Positions 51,363 to 59,534 of a stretch of DNA of 64,000 nucleotides are shown one piece after another; within the stretch, counting starts at the first letter, position 1; each line of letters opens with the position of its first letter. The notes beneath the pieces are model-generated. The model did no database searches. It saw only the letters and a program-made list of their open reading frames with translations, and had not been told where the DNA came from. The position numbers and the translations under genes are program-made. The stretch lies in the NCBI GenBank assembly GCA_934292725.1, contig CAKQXY010000016.1, forward strand, positions 3,344 through 67,343, read 5' to 3'. The stretch is from an uncultured Lachnospiraceae bacterium (lineage in GTDB: Bacteria > Bacillota > Clostridia > Lachnospirales > Lachnospiraceae).

Positions 51363-51424
51363 GGGACAGTAATCAAGCCAACGTACCCAATTAAAAGACC
51401 GCCAGACCTGTCCCCATGGTCACT
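51363..51424. repeat. GGGACAG palindromic repeat, copy 8
   Basis: GGGACAG (51363-51369) and CTGTCCC, ending in CCATGGTCA at the stop codon of the second secreted-protein gene. Confidence 0.75.
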
Positions 51425-52106
51425 TGGTTTTGTCATACATATCTGCTATTATTTCTGCCGGGGTATTTCCAGATACTACAATACACGTTCCTGTAACTTC
51501 TTCCTCATCAGAAAGCAATTCATCATATCTCGTCATATCCTCTGCCGTTTCCCAATCTTCCTCTGGAAAACGTGCTTCAATTGACTTGATCTCATCTGAA
51601 TCCAATGGTTCCCAATAATCCACAAATTTGAATGTATTCTCACTGTCTTTTTCAAAGGTTGCTGAAACTGCATATTTTCCTGTATAGTCTGCATTGCTTT
51701 CATATGAGGTAATTCCAAACAATGTAATTGTATCGTCCTGTGTTTCTTCTGATATTACAAAAACCTTTGCAGAAACATCAATATCATTTTCTGAGTTCTG
51801 ATACCAAGTTTCGTGCATCCATTTAACTGCCCATCCTAAAAGATTAGCATCATCACTGCATCCATCTGGAAAATAAAAATAGGTGTCTTTTGTTGTGACA
51901 TAAACAACACCAGTATCAAGCTGATCCTGATCAATCTCTAACAACTTCTGATTATCAATTACGTCTGTGTTTTCCTCTGATATGCTCTGAGGTTCTGTCT
52001 CTGTAATATTTTCCGATGCAAAAGGTACTTGCATCATATTCATACCAAATAATAACGCTCCTGTCGAAATACCAAATACTGTTCTCAAAATCTTATTATG
52101 ACTCAT
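51420..52106 (-). CDS. Small secreted acidic protein, copy 2
   Basis: A 228-residue near-identical copy of the protein at 48082-48768: the deduced mature proteins differ at one position (Met for Leu in AEIIADMYDK). The frame is intact, with the same signal peptide and ribosome binding site, so both copies are probably functional. The operator carries one change in an arm, which could alter repression. It is convergent with nothing and divergent from argC. Confidence 0.85.
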   Translation of the reverse strand: MSHNKILRTVFGISTGALLFGMNMMQVPFASENITETEPQSISEENTDVIDNQKLLEIDQDQLDTGVVYVTTKDTYFYFPDGCSDDANLLGWAVKWMHETWYQNSENDIDVSAKVFVISEETQDDTITLFGITSYESNADYTGKYAVSATFEKDSENTFKFVDYWEPLDSDEIKSIEARFPEEDWETAEDMTRYDELLSDEEEVTGTCIVVSGNTPAEIIADMYDKTK

Positions 52107-52140
52107 CTGTTTTCCCTCCTTAAAATTTTCTACAGCTCTT

Positions 52141-52185
52141 GTTACTCTATAGTTGTAAAGTAACACACTATACATATCTTGTCAA
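52141..52185 (-). promoter_or_regulatory. Promoter and BlaI-type operator, copy 2
   Basis: GTTACTCTA (52141-52149) with TAAAGTAAC (52156-52164): one arm has G changed to A compared with copy 1. The minus-strand boxes are TTGACA, 17 bases, TACTTT. Confidence 0.65.
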
Positions 52186-52231
52186 TTTAAGATTTTCTTA
52201 AACGATTATTAACTTAAACTGTCGATTTTCG

Positions 52232-52284
52232 AACCTCCGCCATAAATTTTCTGGCTTGCGCACCCTTTTCAGGTCTGCTATAAT
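52232..52284 (+). promoter_or_regulatory. argC promoter within the 52-bp direct repeat, right copy
   Basis: TTGCGC (52256-52261), 17 bases, TATAAT (52279-52284), about 50 bases before the argC start. The 52 bases before the final T are the second copy of 50697-50748. Confidence 0.7.
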
Positions 52285-52334
52285 GGCAACGACACCATTG
52301 TAATACATCATCCCAAAGAAAAGAGGGGCAATTC

Positions 52335-53282
52335 ATGAAAACAAAAGTATTTATTGACGGAAGCGAAGGCACCACAGGACTTCGCATTCACGAGCGTCTT
52401 GACAATCGCGACGACATTGAACTGTTAACTATCGCACCAGAGCTTCGAAAGGATCCTGCTGAGCGCAGCCGCCTGATAAACTCTTCTGATATCACATTTC
52501 TTTGTCTTCCTGACAGCGCAGCCAGAGAGGCTGTTGCTCTCGTAACGAACCCAAATACACGCATTATTGATGCTTCGACTGCACACCGCACTGAGGCTGG
52601 CTGGGCTTATGGTTTCCCGGAGCTTTCCGCTAAGCACCGCGAGGCTATTAGAACTGGCAAGCGCATAGCTAATCCTGGCTGCCATGCATCTGGCTTTATC
52701 TCACTCGTTTACCCGTTGATCGCAGGCGGTATTCTCCCGGCAGACTACCCTGTTGCCTCTTTTTCTCTGACTGGTTACAGCGGCGGCGGCAAAAAAATGA
52801 TTGCGCAGTATGAGGCATCTGACCGTGACGCAGAGCTTGATGCACCTCGCGAGTATGGTCTTTCTCAGCAGCACAAGCACTTAAAGGAAATGCGACTTAT
52901 CACAGGATTATCCCGTGCTCCGCTGTTTACCCCTATTGTTTCCGATTATTACAGCGGAATGGTTGTCAATGTTCCTCTGTACACTGATCTGTTAAACACC
53001 ACTCAGACTCCAGAATCCTTACAGGCATTTTTTGCTGACTACTATGCAAATGAACCTTTCGTAAAGGTTATGCCGCTCGGCGCTGAAAGCGAAATGTCTG
53101 GATTTTTAAGCGGCAATCATTTAAGCGGCTATGACGGCATGCAGATCTATATCACTGGAAATGAAAATCGTATTCAGCTGTCTAGTGTCTTCGATAATCT
53201 TGGTAAGGGTGCTTCAGGTGCAGCTATTCAGTGCTTTAACATTATGACTGGATGTGATGAAACGAAGGGACTAAATCTTTAA
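52335..53282 (+). CDS. argC: N-acetyl-gamma-glutamyl-phosphate reductase, short type
   Basis: NADPH-dependent reduction of N-acetylglutamyl phosphate, the third step of arginine synthesis. At 315 residues it is the shorter type (type 2): N-terminal VFIDGSEGTTGLRIHERL, TFLCLPDSAAREAV, and the catalytic Cys in NPGCHASGFISLVYPL. GAGGGG lies before the ATG. No other arginine gene is in the window. It is followed by the pyridoxamine kinase gene and shares its transcript. Confidence 0.96.
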   Translation: MKTKVFIDGSEGTTGLRIHERLDNRDDIELLTIAPELRKDPAERSRLINSSDITFLCLPDSAAREAVALVTNPNTRIIDASTAHRTEAGWAYGFPELSAKHREAIRTGKRIANPGCHASGFISLVYPLIAGGILPADYPVASFSLTGYSGGGKKMIAQYEASDRDAELDAPREYGLSQQHKHLKEMRLITGLSRAPLFTPIVSDYYSGMVVNVPLYTDLLNTTQTPESLQAFFADYYANEPFVKVMPLGAESEMSGFLSGNHLSGYDGMQIYITGNENRIQLSSVFDNLGKGASGAAIQCFNIMTGCDETKGLNL

Positions 53283-53316
53283 AACAGCGAATACAAAAAT
53301 GAGAAAGGATTTATTT

Positions 53317-54150
53317 ATGTCACTTCGCCATCAGCCAAAGGCTGCTTTGATTAACGATTTTTCTGGCTTTGGCCGCTGTTCTGTAACAGTGGCTCTGCCC
53401 ATTATATCTCAAATGAAGGTTCAGTGCTGTCCGGTGCTGACCTCCGTTTTTTCCAATCATACGGGATATCCGTCCTTTTACTTTGACGATTACACAGAGA
53501 AAATGCCATCCTACATCGCTGAGTGGAAGAAGTTAAATCTCCACTTTGAATGTATTGCAGCTGGATTTTTAGGCTCTGAGCGTCAGATTGAAATTGTAAA
53601 GAATTTCATCCGCGATTTCAAGGATGAAACTACTAAGGTTTTAATTGATCCTGTTATGGGTGATCACGGACGCACCTATCAGACCTTCACGCCAGAGATG
53701 TGCAGTCAGATGAAGCAGTTAGCACATTTTGCTGACATTCTTACACCTAATCTGACGGAAGCCTGCATTTTAACTGACACACCATATCACGATGGTCACT
53801 GGCAGATGAGTGAGTTGTCTGAACTAGCTCTTTCACTGATTGCCATGGGGCCGTCTAAGGTAGTAATCACTGGTGTCTCTATGGGAACTTTTATAGGAAA
53901 TGTTATATGTGAATCAGGCGGTACACCTTCTGTAGTGAAAAGAAAACGCGTTGGACAGGAGCGTTCTGGAACAGGCGATATCTTTGCTGCGATTTTGACG
54001 GCAGACTGTGCCAACAATGTAGATTTTGAGACTTCTGTGCGAAAGGCAAGCGCATTTGTGCAGCGCTGCATTGAAATAACAGAGGAATTTGAATGTCCGA
54101 GAACAGACGGTGTCTGCTTTGAGGAGGTTTTAAATGAATTAAAGGCGTAG
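53317..54150 (+). CDS. pdxY: Pyridoxamine/pyridoxal kinase
   Basis: Phosphorylates B6 vitamers in the cytoplasm. A 277-residue ribokinase-fold protein with INDFSGFGRCSVTVALPI near the N-terminus, VLIDPVMGDHGRTYQTF (metal and phosphate site) and ERSGTGDIFAAILTAD, the anion-hole GTGD with catalytic Asp. The start is the ATG after AAAGGA, six codons inside the open frame. It lies 35 bases after argC. Confidence 0.92.
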   Translation: MSLRHQPKAALINDFSGFGRCSVTVALPIISQMKVQCCPVLTSVFSNHTGYPSFYFDDYTEKMPSYIAEWKKLNLHFECIAAGFLGSERQIEIVKNFIRDFKDETTKVLIDPVMGDHGRTYQTFTPEMCSQMKQLAHFADILTPNLTEACILTDTPYHDGHWQMSELSELALSLIAMGPSKVVITGVSMGTFIGNVICESGGTPSVVKRKRVGQERSGTGDIFAAILTADCANNVDFETSVRKASAFVQRCIEITEEFECPRTDGVCFEEVLNELKA

Positions 54151-54173
54151 CTTTAGCTACGCCCTTTCTTTTT
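54144..54173. terminator. Terminator of the argC-pdxY transcript
   Basis: GGCGTAGC/GCTACGCC with a four-base loop and CTTTCTTTTT on the plus strand. The stem overlaps the pdxY stop codon, and the gene convergent to it (mgtE) ends two bases later. Confidence 0.9.
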
Positions 54174-54174
54174 A

Positions 54175-55653
54175 CTATAAATGCATCATCTCAAGCAAAA
54201 ACAGCCAGCTCAGTCCATAGTAAACGATAACAGCTATAAGGTCATTGATCGTTGTAATAAGAGGTCCTGATGCCACTGCCGGATCTATTCCAATCTTGTT
54301 GAAAAACATAGGAACTAAAGTTCCTGTCAAGCTTGAAATCACCATAGAGCACATGAGTGCCAGTCCAATGCAGCCTGACACGGCAAATGCAAAGCCTGCC
54401 GGACGACCCTTTACAATCATGATGAAAATGCCAAGCACTATAAATGACAATATTCCCAGCAAAAGTCCATCACCAAAGCCAACGCGCACTTCCTTTGCAA
54501 CCAGGCCAAATTTTTGCTTTACTTCAAGATTCTCATCCATTAAAACACGAACTGTAACTGCCAGTGACTGCGTTCCTGCATTTCCTGACATACCAAGAAT
54601 AACTGACTGAAACATCATTAAAATTGTAAGCTGTGAGACTACTGACTCGAATATGCCTACAACAGATGAAACTATCATTCCAAGAAACATTAAAACAACC
54701 AGCCACGGAAGACGTTTTTTCATACTGTCTAATAGTGGTTCCTTTAAGTCCTCCTCTGCCATCAAACCAGCAAGTCTTGCGTAGTCCTCTCCCATCTCTT
54801 CATCAACAACTTCAATAATATTTTGTGCCGTGATGACACCAAGAATCTTATTGTTATTGTCGAGTACAGGAATGGAATCCTCTGAATAGTCTTTTAAGAT
54901 TTCAATACATTCACTTATAGACTCGTGACCATATACATACGGGTATGATGTGACGATCATATCATCAAGCCTTGTGCCTTCTCTTGCAATGATCAGATCC
55001 TTTAGATCAATCGCACCACAGAATGTATTAGACTCATCAGCCACATAAATCTTTGAAATATTGTCATTCTCAGCGGCCTGCTTTACAAGTGAACGCATAG
55101 CTTCCTTGACTGTAAGATTTTCGCGGATCACTATGCAGTTTGTTGTCATTCTGCTTCCTATCTCATCATCATCAAATGATGCGATCAGCATAATGTCTTT
55201 TTTGGACTCCTGATCCATCAAATCAATGATAACTGAGCGTCTGACTTTATCAAGTCCTCGAAGCGCTGCCACTGCTGTATCGGCTTCCAGGCTGCTTATG
55301 ATCTCAACTGCCTTTCTAATGTCCATTTCCTCTAGGTACGGACTGACATCATCTATGCACTCAAATACATCTGAAAGCATATCCATGTTCAGGATATTAT
55401 AAAGCTTCTTTCGCTCTACTACTGTCAGCTTTTCGAGAACATCAGCTATATCATTTGCATGATAATCATCAAGCTTTTCACGTGTAACCTTTGGAGAGGT
55501 GGTGCTTCTGATGATCTTTATGATCTCTGACTCGTAATCGGGCTTTGCAAACGTCTCATCTTCTGACGGAGTCTCGTTTTCTGTTTCCTGCTCTAATGCC
55601 TTTTCGAGTGCCTCATCCTTGGCCTTGTCCTGTTCTAGCTCTTCGTTGTCCAT
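54175..55653 (-). CDS. mgtE: Magnesium transporter MgtE
   Basis: A 492-residue magnesium channel. The N-terminal acidic, helical MgtE domain (about 60-165), two CBS domains (about 170-295, with RMTTNCIVIRENLTVKEAM and IVTSYPYVYGHESISECIEIL) and five membrane helices at the C-terminus (WLVVLMFLGMIVSSVVGIF to VASGPLITTINDLIAVIVYY, the last holding the pore Asp). The first 32 residues of the longer open frame are not used: GGGGGTGG lies five bases before the ATG at 55653. An acidic tail of 45 residues precedes the MgtE domain. Confidence 0.95.
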   Translation of the reverse strand: MDNEELEQDKAKDEALEKALEQETENETPSEDETFAKPDYESEIIKIIRSTTSPKVTREKLDDYHANDIADVLEKLTVVERKKLYNILNMDMLSDVFECIDDVSPYLEEMDIRKAVEIISSLEADTAVAALRGLDKVRRSVIIDLMDQESKKDIMLIASFDDDEIGSRMTTNCIVIRENLTVKEAMRSLVKQAAENDNISKIYVADESNTFCGAIDLKDLIIAREGTRLDDMIVTSYPYVYGHESISECIEILKDYSEDSIPVLDNNNKILGVITAQNIIEVVDEEMGEDYARLAGLMAEEDLKEPLLDSMKKRLPWLVVLMFLGMIVSSVVGIFESVVSQLTILMMFQSVILGMSGNAGTQSLAVTVRVLMDENLEVKQKFGLVAKEVRVGFGDGLLLGILSFIVLGIFIMIVKGRPAGFAFAVSGCIGLALMCSMVISSLTGTLVPMFFNKIGIDPAVASGPLITTINDLIAVIVYYGLSWLFLLEMMHL

Positions 55654-55706
55654 TTCGTCCACCCCCTTTTCTGATGTTAAAAGTATATCATTTTGCCATT
55701 TGCTCG

Positions 55707-58700
55707 TCAACAAAAGATTGTCTGTCCGATTGAGACAGCATAAATACATGCTTCCTTCACAGGCCGCTTTGTCATTTGCATAAGAGCACGCTTATAGTAT
55801 GACAGCTGTACTATATAGCGTTTTTTTAGCAGCTCTTTAAACTCTTCATCTGTCATATCTTCTGGCTTTCTGTCTGTCTTAAAGTCTATCAGCGTGATAT
55901 AGTCCTCACCATCTATCCAGGCATCTATGACACCCTGTACACTGACATACTCGTTCTCATCTTTTTCTGACAGCTTTTTGTCATTTTCTATCATCTCTTT
56001 AGCCGGCACTCCAAGTATAAACGGCATCTCGCGGTGATACGTTCCATCTTCCTGAGCTTGCTTGACTTTTTTGCCAAGAGGTGTCTGCACAAAATAATCA
56101 AAATCGGCTATGCGAATCCTCTTTCGCTCCTCTGTACTTATAAGATCTTGCTGCATAAATGAGGAAAGCTGCGCCCTTAAATCACCTGTAAAATCAAAGT
56201 GTTCAAAAAGCCAGTGATAAAGTGTACCGCGCGCGGCTCCGCTCATCTTATCTTTTTGCTGTAAAAACTCTGGAAGGAGTTCTTCATCTGGCAAAAGTGT
56301 TTCTTGCATCTCGTGTTCTGACACCTCTGTTTCTTGTTTTATAAGCTGTGCAGCAGGCTCTCTTATGTCTGATCCGCTCGCTGCAAAGGCTTCCTCCTCG
56401 TGGCGCGTCTTTAATTCCGATACGGTAAATGCCGCCTGCAGCTTTGATAGAGGGCTGTCATCGTAGCGCACCAAAAATCGTGACTCGATAAGATTTTTTG
56501 ATGTCTCGTCTGTAGTTTCTTTTTTCCAGTTTTCAAGTGCTGTGCGCTTCATTGCTTCCTCTGCTCGCCAAAGTGACGTCTGCATAGAAAGACTGCTTTT
56601 TGTCACAAGCAAAACTGACAGTGGGCTTTCGTCTTTATAACACACACCATCAAATGGCACATTTATTCCAAGCTGCTCATATATTGCCTTAAAGCTTTTA
56701 TGCTTGCAGGCTGCTGCTGTAATCCAGTCTAAGAAGCTTCCTGCCATCGTAAGCTGGCTATATGAAAGTTCGCGCGCTGTCTTGTCTGTCTCATGAATTT
56801 TCTTTTCCAGGTAGTCAAAAAGATGATCCTTTGCACCTGTCAGATACAGCTTTTCCCTTGCACGCGTCATGGCAACATATAAAACACGAAGCTCCTCGCC
56901 AAGATTTTCAATCATAAGCTGGCTTCTCATGGCCTGCTTCATGACTGTGCTCTCCTTTGTGCGAAGTGTCGGATCTATTGCATCAGTTGCAATGCCATAA
57001 TCAACAGAAAACAGCATTGACGCATTCACATCCTGCTTGTTAAAGCTTTTTCCAAGACCTGCCACAAAGCATACAGGAAATTCAAGACCTTTGCTCTTAT
57101 GAATACTCATGACGCGCACCTGATTCTGGGCAAGCTCCTGCGCTGACGCATAGTCAACGGAATATTTCTTTAATCTGTTGATGTAGCGTACAAATTGGAA
57201 TACGCCCTGATAGCTTGTCTTTTCAAATGCACCAGCACGCTCAAGAAGCATATCAAGATTTGCTTTTCTTGTCGCAGCGCCGGGCATTGCACTTATAAAC
57301 TCGTAGTAGCCGCTGTCTTCTAACACATAGACAAGAAGCTCACGAAGCAAAAGATATCTGCTCTTTCTTCTGTATGTCTCAAGCTGATTAAAAAATGTGC
57401 GAAGTCTGCCTGCCAGCTCGTGACAGCCTTCCTTGTTTTTTGCATTGGCTGGATCACTATATTTTTGTGCAAATGATGTAGCAGCATCATAAAGGTGCTT
57501 ACACTGTGACGGCGGCTCTTCTGCGCGGATGATGGCTAACTCCTCACTGGAAAAATGACCAATCGGTGAGTGCATTACTGCTGCCAGCGGAATATCCTGC
57601 AGTGGATTGTCGATAATTTCAAGCAGATTTAAAATAGTCTGAACCTCAAGCGCACTAAAATATCCGCTTCCAGTATCAGCTGATGCTGATATTCCTTTTG
57701 AAAGAAGCACAGAAATCAATTCCTCTGCCCAGCCAGACACAGTACGAAGCAAAATCGCAATGTCACGATACTCTGTCAGACGGTATGTTTTTTGCTCCTT
57801 ATCCCAGATATAAAGACCAGACTCTGGATCGGTAATCTCGCGGATTTTTTCTGCAATCATTGCCGCTTCCCACTCTCTGCTGCTGTAGACAGCCTGTGTA
57901 TCATCATTATCTGGCTTAACATCATCATCACTATCCTCTGTCACATCCTCCAGATCAAGAAGCATAAGCTCAGTGGCCCCTCCTGTCGGATGCGTATCGC
58001 ACGGCTCATACACAAGACCTGGATAAAGCGCTGCGTCCTTGTCGTACTCCACATTTCCGACTGCCTTATGCATAAGCTGATAGAAGAAAAAGTTTACTGA
58101 ATCAAGCACGCTTTTTCGGCTTCTGAAATTCTGGTGAAGCTCTATTTTCTGATGTGTGCTCTCCTCTTTTGTATATGTCTCATATTTTTCCATAAAAAGC
58201 TCTGGGCGCGCCAGACGAAAGCGATAGATACTCTGCTTAACATCTCCTACCATGAAAAGATTTGGCGGATCTGTCCTTGAAATGCTTGTCAAAATCAGCT
58301 CCTGTACGTAGTTGCTGTCCTGATACTCATCTATCATAATCTCCTCGAAGCTTTCACGATACTGTGCTGCTACTAAAGTTGGCTTCTCACCGTCTGGTGT
58401 CTTCTCGCTAAGCACGTTTAATGCCAAATGCTCCAGATCCCCAAAATCGACAAGGTTTTTCTTTCGTTTTGCTGCGCTGTAACGCAAAAGAAAGGCATGT
58501 GTCAGGCGCACAAGTTCCTTTACCTGTACCCCCGCAAGATGCTGCTTTTGCAAAAGACGCTCGTCATCATCGGCAAAATAGTCCTCTGACAGCGATTTTA
58601 TCTGCTTTTTTGCCTGTTCTCTCATATCCCAGACACGTTTTGCCTTATCCTCGCTGAATGAATCAGTCTTTTTCTTTCGCGGCTTGCTGCCAAAGCGAAT

Positions 58701-59534
58701 CAGATTGACACGTTCTCTAAGTTCATCATACTTTGATGCCTCTGATGCATATTCAATCATCTGCTGCTCTGATAAAAGGACAGATTCGTAGCTTTCCATG
58801 CCGCCCTCATCCTTACAGACAGCGATCATTCTTTTATAGAGCGAAGCCGTCTCAGAAAGGATTGTCCTTAGCTGCTCTGTCATTGTACACATCCATGGCT
58901 GCTTTTCAAGCGTCTCCATGCTTTCTGCCCCGTAGCTTTCAAGACAATGATTAAGCCAGTCCTCTGGACGCGGATTTGCCACTGCAAAGCCATAGAGCTG
59001 CAAAATTAACTGCACGGCACGCTCGTCATCTTTTCCTGGTGCATATGCCTCCATAAAATGAATAAATGATTCACTTGCCTGTTCGTACTCCTCCTCTAAA
59101 AGTGCCTCTAATACATCAGCCTGCAGAAGCTTTAATTCGCCCTCATCTGCAATTCGAAAGCCCGGATCGAGCTCTATCTCCTGAAAATGCTCGCGAAGAA
59201 CCGACAAACAAAAGCTGTCAATCGTAGTAATATGTGCATGACCAGCTAATACCTCCTGACGGCGCAGATGAGCATTGTCAGGATTCTCCTCTACACGCTT
59301 TGCAATTGCTGCCTGCACACGCTCTCTCATCTCACCTGCTGCAGCGTTAGTAAATGTCACGACAAGAAGACGGTCAATATCAACTGGGTGTGATTCATCA
59401 CAAATGCGCTCTATAATTCGCTGTACGAGTACTGCCGTCTTTCCGCTTCCTGCTGCCGCTGAAACAAGAAGGCTTCTGTCTCGCAGGTCAATGACCTGCT
59501 TTTGTTCACTTGTCCATGTCATATTGTCAGCCAT
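55707..59534 (-). CDS. addA: ATP-dependent helicase/nuclease subunit A
   Basis: The UvrD-like helicase and nuclease of the AddAB recombination complex, which processes double-strand breaks and produces recombinogenic 3' ends at Chi. 1,275 residues: Walker A LLVSAAAGSGKTAVLVQRI, Walker B IDEYQDSN, helicase motif V/VI MSIHKSKGLEFPVCFVAGLG and VAMTRAREKLYLTG, and the C-terminal RecB-type nuclease YITLIDFKTDRKPED. The start at 59534 follows GGAGAGGGAAG; it overlaps addB by eight bases. Confidence 0.97.
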   Translation of the reverse strand: MADNMTWTSEQKQVIDLRDRSLLVSAAAGSGKTAVLVQRIIERICDESHPVDIDRLLVVTFTNAAAGEMRERVQAAIAKRVEENPDNAHLRRQEVLAGHAHITTIDSFCLSVLREHFQEIELDPGFRIADEGELKLLQADVLEALLEEEYEQASESFIHFMEAYAPGKDDERAVQLILQLYGFAVANPRPEDWLNHCLESYGAESMETLEKQPWMCTMTEQLRTILSETASLYKRMIAVCKDEGGMESYESVLLSEQQMIEYASEASKYDELRERVNLIRFGSKPRKKKTDSFSEDKAKRVWDMREQAKKQIKSLSEDYFADDDERLLQKQHLAGVQVKELVRLTHAFLLRYSAAKRKKNLVDFGDLEHLALNVLSEKTPDGEKPTLVAAQYRESFEEIMIDEYQDSNYVQELILTSISRTDPPNLFMVGDVKQSIYRFRLARPELFMEKYETYTKEESTHQKIELHQNFRSRKSVLDSVNFFFYQLMHKAVGNVEYDKDAALYPGLVYEPCDTHPTGGATELMLLDLEDVTEDSDDDVKPDNDDTQAVYSSREWEAAMIAEKIREITDPESGLYIWDKEQKTYRLTEYRDIAILLRTVSGWAEELISVLLSKGISASADTGSGYFSALEVQTILNLLEIIDNPLQDIPLAAVMHSPIGHFSSEELAIIRAEEPPSQCKHLYDAATSFAQKYSDPANAKNKEGCHELAGRLRTFFNQLETYRRKSRYLLLRELLVYVLEDSGYYEFISAMPGAATRKANLDMLLERAGAFEKTSYQGVFQFVRYINRLKKYSVDYASAQELAQNQVRVMSIHKSKGLEFPVCFVAGLGKSFNKQDVNASMLFSVDYGIATDAIDPTLRTKESTVMKQAMRSQLMIENLGEELRVLYVAMTRAREKLYLTGAKDHLFDYLEKKIHETDKTARELSYSQLTMAGSFLDWITAAACKHKSFKAIYEQLGINVPFDGVCYKDESPLSVLLVTKSSLSMQTSLWRAEEAMKRTALENWKKETTDETSKNLIESRFLVRYDDSPLSKLQAAFTVSELKTRHEEEAFAASGSDIREPAAQLIKQETEVSEHEMQETLLPDEELLPEFLQQKDKMSGAARGTLYHWLFEHFDFTGDLRAQLSSFMQQDLISTEERKRIRIADFDYFVQTPLGKKVKQAQEDGTYHREMPFILGVPAKEMIENDKKLSEKDENEYVSVQGVIDAWIDGEDYITLIDFKTDRKPEDMTDEEFKELLKKRYIVQLSYYKRALMQMTKRPVKEACIYAVSIGQTIFC

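Larger units (their letters stand above)
51349..52186. repeat. Duplicated cassette, copy 2
   Basis: Second copy of 48011-48848. The homology stops within a few bases of the promoter -35 box on one side and just before the GGGACAG palindrome on the other. Confidence 0.93.

Noticed and set aside
36079..51424. Palindromic repeats as a CRISPR array
   Set aside because: Copies are kilobases apart, variable in length and in both orientations; there are no regular spacers or cas genes.
36079..51424. Palindromic repeats as integron attC sites
   Set aside because: The location after stop codons is similar, but the RYYYAAC/GTTRRRY core sites are not present and no integrase is in the window.
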